The notes under the pieces: model-generated | The model's database searches: none | What the model was told of the DNA's origin: nothing | The model's input: the letters and a program-made list of their open reading frames with translations, nothing else | Origin: Paenimyroides marinum | GTDB lineage: Bacteria; Bacteroidota; Bacteroidia; Flavobacteriales; Flavobacteriaceae | Direction of reading: 5' to 3' | Assembly: GCF_900108395.1 (NCBI RefSeq) | Contig: NZ_FNXE01000007.1 | Coordinates: forward strand, 1 to 64,000 | DNA: 64,000 bases | Part shown: in pieces, positions 44,676 to 51,864 of the stretch | How positions within the stretch are numbered: the stretch's first letter is position 1 | Layout of the letters: the number at the start of each line of letters is the position of its first letter | Program-made: the position numbers and the translations under genes

Positions 44676-45848
44676 ATGAACTATATATTATACGATGGAA
44701 GTGTACGCAATGCTTTGCTTCCATTTACGTTTACCCGCCCGGTTGCCGATATACGTGTTGGAATTTTAACGATTCGTGAAAAATGGGAAAAATATTTGGG
44801 AACCACAACAACTACGGTAACCGAAGAATATTTATCAGACAAATACCCAATGGTTGAAATGCCTGAAAACATAATGATAAACGCATCGTTTTGTCCGAAT
44901 GAGATTTTAGTGGAAATGATTCAGTTTTTACAACCCAATCAGGCAATTGTTAAAAACGACGAAATCATTGCTTTTTTTACAACCGATGAACAGGAAGAAG
45001 TAAATTTTGAAAACTATGAATTGATTGAATTGGAAGAAGATTGTCTTCAAATTGAACACACATGGGATATTTTTCAAAAAAATGATCAGGCAATCCGCGA
45101 TGATTTTGAGTTACTTACCCAAGATCGTAAATCTCAGCCCATTCCTGCAACTGTGAATGTTTTAGGAGCTGAAAATATTTTTATTGAAAAAGGATCGGTT
45201 CTGAACTTTTGTACGTTAAATGCTACTACCGGACCAATATATATAGGTGCTTATACAGAAATTATGGAAGGATCTGTAATTCGCGGTCCGTTTGCTTTAT
45301 GCGATCATGCACAGGTAAAACTGGCAACAAAGATTTATGGAGCAACCACCGTGGGACCTCATTGCAGAGTAGGAGGTGAGGTAAACAATTCAGTTTTTTT
45401 TGCATATTCAAACAAAGGACACGATGGATTTTTAGGAAATGCTGTTTTGGGTGAATGGTGTAATATTGGGGCAGACAGTAATAATTCTAATCTTAAAAAT
45501 AATTACGAACCGGTAAAATTATGGAACTATGAAACCGAATGTTTTGAAAATACCGGGTTGCAGTTTTGTGGCTTAATGATGGGAGATCACAGCAAATGTG
45601 GAATCAATACCATGTTTAATACAGGAACGGTTGTTGGCGTTGCAGCTAATATTTTCGGAGCTGGTTTTCCGCGCAATTATATTCCAAATTTTACTTGGGG
45701 TGGTGCTCAGGGAACGCAGGCTTATTTACCCAATAAAGCTTTTGAAACTGCCAAAATTGTTATGAGTCGCAGAAATGTTGATTTTACAGCTTTGGATGAA
45801 GATATTTTAACGCATATTTTTAACGAAACAAAAGAATGGCAGAAATAA
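44676..45848 (+). CDS. GlmU-like putative sugar nucleotidyltransferase
   Basis: A 390-residue two-domain protein common in Bacteroidota. The N-terminal part (ALLPFTFTRPVADIRVGILT near 14) is a modified nucleotidyltransferase fold that lacks the usual GxGTR pyrophosphorylase signature. The C-terminal part is a left-handed beta-helix (IFIEKGSVLNFCTLN, GPIYIGAYTEIMEGSVIRGP, GGEVNNSVFFAYSNKGHDGF) as in hexapeptide acyltransferases. Databases often call it GlmU family or glucose-1-phosphate thymidylyltransferase; the activity is untested. Single gene. Confidence 0.85.
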   Translation: MNYILYDGSVRNALLPFTFTRPVADIRVGILTIREKWEKYLGTTTTTVTEEYLSDKYPMVEMPENIMINASFCPNEILVEMIQFLQPNQAIVKNDEIIAFFTTDEQEEVNFENYELIELEEDCLQIEHTWDIFQKNDQAIRDDFELLTQDRKSQPIPATVNVLGAENIFIEKGSVLNFCTLNATTGPIYIGAYTEIMEGSVIRGPFALCDHAQVKLATKIYGATTVGPHCRVGGEVNNSVFFAYSNKGHDGFLGNAVLGEWCNIGADSNNSNLKNNYEPVKLWNYETECFENTGLQFCGLMMGDHSKCGINTMFNTGTVVGVAANIFGAGFPRNYIPNFTWGGAQGTQAYLPNKAFETAKIVMSRRNVDFTALDEDILTHIFNETKEWQK

Positions 45849-45852
45849 AATA

Positions 45853-45878
45853 AAGCAGTGAATTTTCACTGCTTTTAT
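45853..45878. terminator. Bidirectional terminator
   Basis: Stem aaagcagtgaa/ttcactgcttt lies between the convergent GlmU-like gene and the minus-strand gene ending at 45875, with A and T flanks. Confidence 0.8.
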
Positions 45879-46528
45879 TGTTTTAAGCTTTGTTTTATTG
45901 ATGGAAATTCAGGCTCATCAGTAAAATATTCTTGACCAAAATACTCAACATCTAAAACATAATCTTCATTAACAGGATAAATGCTATTCATTTTAGCAAA
46001 CGAATAATAGTAATAGTCAACCCACAACATTTTTTTAGTTTCAGGTGTTTCAATGAAATGTTCTGGTTTAAAATACTTTTTTACGTTTTCTATTTCATCG
46101 GAACTCATATTTGAAATATCATATATAGAATAGCGTTCTACAGATTCTATTTTATTATCTTTATTTAAATAATAGATTGATTTATACCACATTTCACAAT
46201 CTGTTGCAACAGGAAATTCATTAGATTGATAAAGGGGTTCTACAATTTTATTGTCGTAGTATTCAAAAGTTACTTTGTTTGCTAAATAACATACATAATC
46301 TTCAAAAAGTTTGTTGTCTTTTAAAAACTCTAATGCTGTAACCCTTCCTTTGTCATCAACATATTCCTTTAATATAAAATCTTTTTCTGGGTTTTTCTTT
46401 GTATTCCACTCAATAATGTCCCAATCTGATGCTGTGGGTAAATATTCGTGATACAATATTTTTTGTCCGTAAGAATTATTGATTGCAAATGCTAGAAAGA
46501 AAAGGTAACGTATGTTGAAAAACTTCAT
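45875..46528 (-). CDS. Secreted hypothetical protein
   Basis: A 217-residue protein with a signal peptide (MKFFNIRYLFFLAFAINNSYG|QK). The mature region is acidic and aromatic-rich, with paired strands (VTFEYYDNKIVEPLYQS) but no motif I recognise. It starts 15 bases after the end of the outer-membrane protein gene, so the two are probably co-transcribed and may work together at the envelope. Confidence 0.75.
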   Translation of the reverse strand: MKFFNIRYLFFLAFAINNSYGQKILYHEYLPTASDWDIIEWNTKKNPEKDFILKEYVDDKGRVTALEFLKDNKLFEDYVCYLANKVTFEYYDNKIVEPLYQSNEFPVATDCEMWYKSIYYLNKDNKIESVERYSIYDISNMSSDEIENVKKYFKPEHFIETPETKKMLWVDYYYYSFAKMNSIYPVNEDYVLDVEYFGQEYFTDEPEFPSIKQSLKQ

Positions 46529-46542
46529 GATGAGTGTGATTT

Positions 46543-48390
46543 TTAATTATAAGGCACTACTTCAGGTTTGCCGTAATCAAATTGTTGCAGGTTAAAATTG
46601 GTATTTCGTAGGTTATTGGTTTTGAATATGTTGTGTCCGTTGCCCGGAATACTTGGATAAAAGGCCAATGAAAGCTGAAAGTTGTTAAAAACCAGGTAAT
46701 CGTTACTAATTACAACACCCAAACCAATTTTACTGTACATATCTTTGGTAACAAAAGTGTTGTCGTTATCGCCCATAAATCCTAACGAAGTACTGAAAAA
46801 CGGACTAAATCTAAATCCTAAAAGTTCATACGGAGCGTATGATTGTATCTGGAAGTTCAGTAAAACTTTCTTCGTACCACGCAATTCATAACTGTCAAAT
46901 CCATCAATACCATAAGAACCGTTCAAAGTGATTTTATCCATTGCATAATCCCAACGGTTTAGTCCGATAACGATTTCAGGATTGAAAAAATGTCTGAAAC
47001 GCCATTTACCTAAATGATATAATTTAGAAAAATACAAGCCTTCTATCCTAAAAACACCTTCTTCAAAACGTTTGTTGTTGCTGTTAATGAACGTTCCGTA
47101 TTGAATTTCGCCACCAAAATACCCGTGCCTAGTATATTTTCCCAGGGCAAACTGTGCACCAATGTATGGTCTGTTTACGTTGTTTTTTTGTTGAAAACCA
47201 CCGGTTAACATAAATGTTTTACCCACAGCAATATCTTCTATCAAATCATAATAAAAAATATAACGGTCTTGAACATAATTAATTGATGCCAGTCCCACAG
47301 TTGCCAGGTATGTTTTTTGATCGGTATAGTAATTATAAGGATCGTATTCACCTAACGGATGTTCCAGATAATTTTTTGAATAATACCGTAACGATGTGAT
47401 CAGATTTGTTTGAACCTTATGCAGATTGTTGTATCGGTAATACAAAGGCTTTGAATGACCAATCCACATATCAAAATCATTCGATTTAAAATTTTCCAGT
47501 TTGCGGATTCCTTCAAAATCGGGAACAGAGTCACGGACAGATGTCTGATACATGGTAAAACCACCCGCCCAGCGCGTCATTGGAGTGTAAAACCTACGGT
47601 TTATGTATAGCTGTTTAATGTAATTTTCGGCTAAATCAATATTGTAATAAACACCGGCATCAATAAAGGTTTGGGCAATATTATTTACTTGATATTGTGC
47701 ACGGTAAGCATGCTGCCCTTCTCTAAACCGGGTACGGTACTGATTGTTGAAATAGTGACCTAAACCGGCAAAATTGCGGTTGGTTAAACTTAATCGGGCA
47801 CTTGATGTTGATAATGATCCGGTGGGATACCAGCTCCAGGCATCTAAAACTTTTATACTGATATCGACTGAATCTGAGGTATCTGAAATGGCAACGGGGC
47901 GTACCGAAACCCGGCGAATGTATCGCTGTGTACGCAGTAAACGTTCAGATTCCTGCATTTTTATGGAATCTAAAAGTTGGTTTCGTTTAAATAACAAAAG
48001 GCTGCGAACAGTAAATTGTTTGGTTTTTAAATGCAGCCGGTTTCCTAATTTTTCTACCTGCTTTTTAGGAACACGCGTTGAATCATAAATAGAAAAGCCA
48101 AAGGGATCAAAAGTTTCTATGTGAATGTTTCGAATGATTTTTCCCTGAAATTTTTCAAAATCATAATCAATATCCGATTGTTTAACCGCTTGTATGTTTG
48201 TATTAACATCTGATACTTTTTTCCGGAACAGTAGCTTATGTAACTGTTGGGTTAAGTTGCTTTTTTTTGATAAATCTTCAATTTTTTCCATTTGCTTATG
48301 GGTAGCATTAATACTGTCATTCGTTTGGGCAAACGTATCACAACAGCATAAGCAATTAAAGAAAACTAAAAACAGAAGATATTTTTTCAA
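46543..48390 (-). CDS. Outer-membrane beta-barrel protein with POTRA-like domain
   Basis: A 615-residue exported protein. A signal peptide (about 1-22) is followed by a linker, then a POTRA-like region (about 80-180: KIIRNIHIETFDPFGFSIYD, ESERLLRTQRYIRRVSVRPV, VDISIKVLDAWSWYP) and a long C-terminal run of alternating strands ending in a barrel. The layout is that of surface-antigen/Omp85-related proteins of Bacteroidota; BamA itself is longer. The open frame starts at a TTG (48390): a stop lies three codons upstream and no ATG precedes the signal peptide. Exact cargo unknown. Confidence 0.82.
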   Translation of the reverse strand: MKKYLLFLVFFNCLCCCDTFAQTNDSINATHKQMEKIEDLSKKSNLTQQLHKLLFRKKVSDVNTNIQAVKQSDIDYDFEKFQGKIIRNIHIETFDPFGFSIYDSTRVPKKQVEKLGNRLHLKTKQFTVRSLLLFKRNQLLDSIKMQESERLLRTQRYIRRVSVRPVAISDTSDSVDISIKVLDAWSWYPTGSLSTSSARLSLTNRNFAGLGHYFNNQYRTRFREGQHAYRAQYQVNNIAQTFIDAGVYYNIDLAENYIKQLYINRRFYTPMTRWAGGFTMYQTSVRDSVPDFEGIRKLENFKSNDFDMWIGHSKPLYYRYNNLHKVQTNLITSLRYYSKNYLEHPLGEYDPYNYYTDQKTYLATVGLASINYVQDRYIFYYDLIEDIAVGKTFMLTGGFQQKNNVNRPYIGAQFALGKYTRHGYFGGEIQYGTFINSNNKRFEEGVFRIEGLYFSKLYHLGKWRFRHFFNPEIVIGLNRWDYAMDKITLNGSYGIDGFDSYELRGTKKVLLNFQIQSYAPYELLGFRFSPFFSTSLGFMGDNDNTFVTKDMYSKIGLGVVISNDYLVFNNFQLSLAFYPSIPGNGHNIFKTNNLRNTNFNLQQFDYGKPEVVPYN

Positions 48391-48441
48391 GGCTTTATTT
48401 TAAAGCATTAAAGTACTAAAAGTTTTTAAATATGAAAATAA

Positions 48442-48888
48442 TCAGGTATTAATTTCTAAATCTCTGATATAATCTTCGTATTCATAGAAAAACAATTCGA
48501 ACTGAGTCATTTTATCGGCAAAAAAATCATAAATTTCCTGCCATGAAGTTTTATTGTTCACGCTTACTTTTTTATCGATATCAATCCAGATCCGACTGAT
48601 TAGTTTTCCGTTGGGCAGGTAATAATTGCGTTCAAAGATGGCATCACTTAAAAATTCTTCCAACAAAATACTTTTTAACGATTCTATTTTTTCGTAATAA
48701 ATCTTGCGTTTTTCTTCGTCTTTTGGTTCAATTTCCAGGGCAACCTGTGCGGTTTTGTTATCCACATAAAACTTAAAGGCAACATCTTTAATTCTGGTAT
48801 TATGCAACAACCATTTTCGCGGATAAGTATTGGCAAAACCCGTCCAGAAATCTTTTTTTATTTGCAGTGCTTCTTCTTTGCTAAACAT
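48442..48888 (-). CDS. DUF4268 family protein
   Basis: A 148-residue cytosolic protein of the DUF4268 family. Recognisable parts are KKDFWTGFANTYPRKWLLHN at the N terminus and NYYLPNGKLISRIWIDIDKK near 88. The domain occurs alone or next to restriction-like domains, but here it is alone with no nuclease motif visible. Its start abuts the divergent NUDIX gene, with about 30 bases between start codons. Confidence 0.85.
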   Translation of the reverse strand: MFSKEEALQIKKDFWTGFANTYPRKWLLHNTRIKDVAFKFYVDNKTAQVALEIEPKDEEKRKIYYEKIESLKSILLEEFLSDAIFERNYYLPNGKLISRIWIDIDKKVSVNNKTSWQEIYDFFADKMTQFELFFYEYEDYIRDLEINT

Positions 48889-48917
48889 TGTTTATCTTTA
48901 AATATATTTTAAGGGTT

Positions 48918-49556
48918 ATGTATTTTGAACAGTTTTTAAATAAAATAGATGTAGTAGCTAAACAGTCTCTATTTGCATTAGATGCTCATTTAAAAATGGC
49001 ACCGCTTGAACGTGTTCAATACCTTCAAAATTACGATTATTCTGTACATAAACCTAAAGCATCGGCAGTTTTAAGCTTGTTTTATCCAAAAAATAACAAG
49101 GTTCATTTGTTATTAATTGTCCGGGCGTCTTATCCGGGTGTGCATTCTTCGCAAATTGCTTTTCCGGGAGGGAAAAAAGAGATAACCGATAAAAATTTAC
49201 AGGAAACCGCCCTGAGAGAAACCAATGAAGAAGTAGGGATAAACAGTGCCACGATTGAAATTGTTAAACAATGGAGCGATATTTACATACCGCCAAGTAA
49301 TTTTATGGTTTCCTCTTTTATGGGAATTGCCACCCGTACTCCCGAATTTATTTTACAACCAAGTGAAGTCAGCGCAGTCATTGAACTACCTGTTACCGAT
49401 CTGCTAAACGATGCTTTGGTACAAAATGTAAAAATGTCAACTTCTTACGCCACAGATATTTTAGTGCCGGCGTTCGTTATTGAAGACCATATCGTTTGGG
49501 GTGCAACGGCAATGATTTTAAGTGAAATTAAAGAAACATTAAAAAGTGTTTATTGA
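48918..49556 (+). CDS. NUDIX hydrolase, CoA pyrophosphatase type
   Basis: A 212-residue NUDIX enzyme of the NudL/CoAse group, which splits coenzyme A into 4'-phosphopantetheine and 3',5'-ADP. The NUDIX box reads FPGGKKEITDKNLQETALRE then TNEEVGI near residues 80-105, with the length and Asp placement of E. coli NudL. The upstream SQIAFPGG segment also fits. The ATG at 48918 is preferred to 48888, since the first ten codons fall in the AT-rich leader. It lies just before an acyltransferase gene. Confidence 0.88.
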   Translation: MYFEQFLNKIDVVAKQSLFALDAHLKMAPLERVQYLQNYDYSVHKPKASAVLSLFYPKNNKVHLLLIVRASYPGVHSSQIAFPGGKKEITDKNLQETALRETNEEVGINSATIEIVKQWSDIYIPPSNFMVSSFMGIATRTPEFILQPSEVSAVIELPVTDLLNDALVQNVKMSTSYATDILVPAFVIEDHIVWGATAMILSEIKETLKSVY

Positions 49557-49591
49557 TTTCTTTTTATAATTTTACCGCAGATAAGAGAAAT

Positions 49592-50407
49592 ATGAGTTTA
49601 TTTAGAAAAGACCCTTTTGGATATATAATTTTTATAAAAAAATGGTTGATACGTTTGTTTGGTTTTCTAACTCATAGACGCTATCGCGGCTTTAATGAAT
49701 TGGTTATAGAAGGATCTGAAATAATAAAGGATCTGCCCGATACAAATGTACTTTTTATATCAAATCATCAAACATATTTTGCAGATGTCGTGGCGATGTT
49801 TCACGTATTTAATGCCAGTTTAAAAGGTAGGGTTGATAGCATAAAAAATGTGTTTTACATCTGGAATCCCAAATTGAATATCTATTATGTAAGTGCTAAA
49901 GAAACCATGAAATCAGGGATATTACCAAGAATAATGGGCTATACCGGTGCAATAGCCGTGGAACGGACCTGGAGGGAAAAAGGCAAAGACATTACCGAGA
50001 AAAAAGCGGTTAACCCAAACGATACCCAAAATATAAAACGTGCGTTACAAGATGGTTGGGTCATTACTTTTCCGCAAGGAACCACTAAATCATTCAAGCC
50101 AGTACGCAAAGGTACAGCACATATTATAAAAGATTATAAACCCATTGTTGTACCCATTGTTATTGATGGTTTTCGTCGGTCGTTTGATAAAAAAGGACTT
50201 TGGTTAAAAAAGAAAGGTATTTTACAAACGTTTACCATTAAAGAACCCTTACAAATTGATTATGAAAACGAAAGTATAGACGAAATTGTAGAAAAAATAG
50301 AATATGCCATTGAACAACATATATCATTCTTAAAAGTTATTCCTACCGATATTATAGAAAGTGATAAAAAATTGAATAAAGAACGTCAATTTCCGTTTGA
50401 TTATTGA
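49592..50407 (+). CDS. 1-acylglycerol-3-phosphate acyltransferase-like (PlsC family)
   Basis: A 271-residue lysophospholipid acyltransferase-like protein, probably making phosphatidic acid or acylating another lipid at the membrane. Motif I is FISNHQTYFADVVAMFH: a His and an Asp separated by five residues rather than the usual four. The motif normally FPEGTRS reads FPQGTTKS. Motif IV is IVVPIVIDGFRRSF. The changes look too orderly for decay and may mark a Bacteroidota subfamily. The ATG at 49592 is used; the frame opens at a TTG overlapping the NUDIX stop. It ends before a strong hairpin. Confidence 0.85.
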   Translation: MSLFRKDPFGYIIFIKKWLIRLFGFLTHRRYRGFNELVIEGSEIIKDLPDTNVLFISNHQTYFADVVAMFHVFNASLKGRVDSIKNVFYIWNPKLNIYYVSAKETMKSGILPRIMGYTGAIAVERTWREKGKDITEKKAVNPNDTQNIKRALQDGWVITFPQGTTKSFKPVRKGTAHIIKDYKPIVVPIVIDGFRRSFDKKGLWLKKKGILQTFTIKEPLQIDYENESIDEIVEKIEYAIEQHISFLKVIPTDIIESDKKLNKERQFPFDY

Positions 50408-50409
50408 TA

Positions 50410-50443
50410 AAAAAGCTGTTATTACTAACAGCTTAATTTTTTT
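50410..50443. terminator. Terminator after the acyltransferase
   Basis: Stem aagctgtta/taacagctt with loop ttac, followed by aatttttttt. The right arm borders the stop codon of the minus-strand 38-residue gene. Confidence 0.8.
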
Positions 50444-50549
50444 TGTCGTTTTTTGGTAGATATTCATTGGTTCTTTTTGCTGAGGTTAGTTTTTTATAAC
50501 CAAATAAGACCAAAACAATAGCTGCCATTGCCAAATATACATACTGCAT
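50433..50549 (-). CDS. Predicted 38-residue single-helix membrane protein
   Basis: A short gene starting at ATG 50549 encodes a protein beginning MQYVYLAMAAIVLVLFGYKK: one membrane helix (about 4-17) followed by a positively charged tail rich in Lys, Arg and Asn. It is supported by a TAnnTTTG -7 box exactly upstream (50569-50576) and by the location of its stop at a hairpin. The helix-plus-basic-tail layout resembles small bacterial membrane proteins, but no family is recognised and it could be non-functional. Confidence 0.6.
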   Translation of the reverse strand: MQYVYLAMAAIVLVLFGYKKLTSAKRTNEYLPKNDKKN

Positions 50550-50568
50550 AATAAATGAATTTGATAAG

Positions 50569-50576
50569 CAAATGTA
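50569..50576 (-). promoter_or_regulatory. Putative -7 box for the 38-residue gene
   Basis: TACATTTG on the minus strand fits TAnnTTTG, 19 bases before the ATG at 50549. No -33 TTG at the usual spacing. Confidence 0.5.
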
Positions 50577-50601
50577 ATTATAATTTAAAAACAGTCTTTT
50601 C

Positions 50602-51822
50602 TTAATTTTTATTTTTTTGTAAGTTCATTAAAGCAGGGGTTAAAAAAGAACAAATTCCTGTTACTATTATTAAAAGACCTAAAATGATGAATGTACGATT
50701 AATACCAATAAAATCAGCAATAATACCTGTAAACAGCAACCCGATAATTGATGGAAGGACAGAAAAGCTGTAATATAACGAAAACACTCTTCCTAACATA
50801 TTTGATTTTATTTCTTCCTGAATAATTGTTGTAAAACTGGCATTGTATAAAGAGGCTGAAATTCCGCCAATTGCTGTTAAAACAACAAAAAACGTAAAGT
50901 GATTGTATGAAAGCCATCCCGACCACGCAAAAGTCAATCCAATAACAATATGCATTAAATTAATAATGATTACTTTATTGATTTTGGTTTTCCAAATGCC
51001 TAATAAACCACCACCAATCAACATTCCAACGCCCCAAATAATTTCAATGACACTGATTTCAAATTTATCGCCTTTAAAATGATTGATCGTTAATAGCGGG
51101 AAAAGAACCGCTACGGGCATTATGCAGAATAATCCGATAATTGAATATAAAAATAGAAAAGACAATCCTTTATTAAAAGAAATTTCTCTAAATGCGGTTC
51201 TCATATCGTTCCATATATGTGAAAAACCGGATGCTTTTTCTTCTGGTTTAGGATTGGGAATATGAATAAATAAAAGCGAAATAATCGCAAAAAGTGCTCC
51301 CAGAATATCTAACAGCAAAACATTTCCTATGGATAACATTCCAATTGCAAAAGCCCCTAATGCAGGTCCGGCTATTCCGGAAACCGATTGAATAATCTGA
51401 TTGATACCGGCTATTCGCAATAATTCTGATTGTGGTGCCAAAAGCGGAATGGAAGCCTGCATTGCCGGCATGTGGAAAGCAGAACCTACTGATCTTAATC
51501 CCAACATTACATATATTAATAGCAAACTTTCATAACCAAAATAAAAACTTAAAGACATACATAAGGTGCAAACAGCAACAAAGCCATCAGCAAAAATCAT
51601 TGTTCTTTTTCGGTTCCATCTATCAATATAAACGCCGGCAAATGGCCCGATTAAAGCTTGTGGTAAAAGTGCGGCTATTGCAGAAAAAGCCAGAACTTCT
51701 GTCGATCCCGTTTTTAAGCTTAACCAGATAATTATGGCAAAATTTACTGCTGAACTACTGATTAAAGATATAAATTGCCCCGTCCATAAAATGGTAAACT
51801 TCCTTTTCCAGTTATTGTCCAT
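50602..51822 (-). CDS. MFS transporter (drug-efflux-like)
   Basis: A 406-residue major facilitator with twelve predicted helices. The N-terminal KFTILWTGQFISLISSSAVN and the loop 2-3 motif GVYIDRWNRKRTMIF are typical of the MefA/multidrug exporters of the DHA3 group. The substrate cannot be predicted. It is transcribed from a -7 box at 51849-51856 inside the end of the histidine kinase region. Confidence 0.88.
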   Translation of the reverse strand: MDNNWKRKFTILWTGQFISLISSSAVNFAIIIWLSLKTGSTEVLAFSAIAALLPQALIGPFAGVYIDRWNRKRTMIFADGFVAVCTLCMSLSFYFGYESLLLIYVMLGLRSVGSAFHMPAMQASIPLLAPQSELLRIAGINQIIQSVSGIAGPALGAFAIGMLSIGNVLLLDILGALFAIISLLFIHIPNPKPEEKASGFSHIWNDMRTAFREISFNKGLSFLFLYSIIGLFCIMPVAVLFPLLTINHFKGDKFEISVIEIIWGVGMLIGGGLLGIWKTKINKVIIINLMHIVIGLTFAWSGWLSYNHFTFFVVLTAIGGISASLYNASFTTIIQEEIKSNMLGRVFSLYYSFSVLPSIIGLLFTGIIADFIGINRTFIILGLLIIVTGICSFLTPALMNLQKNKN

Positions 51823-51848
51823 AAAGTATAAGTGTTTTGTATTTGTTG

Positions 51849-51856
51849 CAAAAGTA
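51849..51856 (-). promoter_or_regulatory. Putative -7 box for the MFS gene
   Basis: TACTTTTG on the minus strand fits TAnnTTTG. The palindrome agtaattact (51856-51865) directly adjoins it upstream and could be an operator. Confidence 0.45.
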
Positions 51857-51864
51857 GTAATTAC

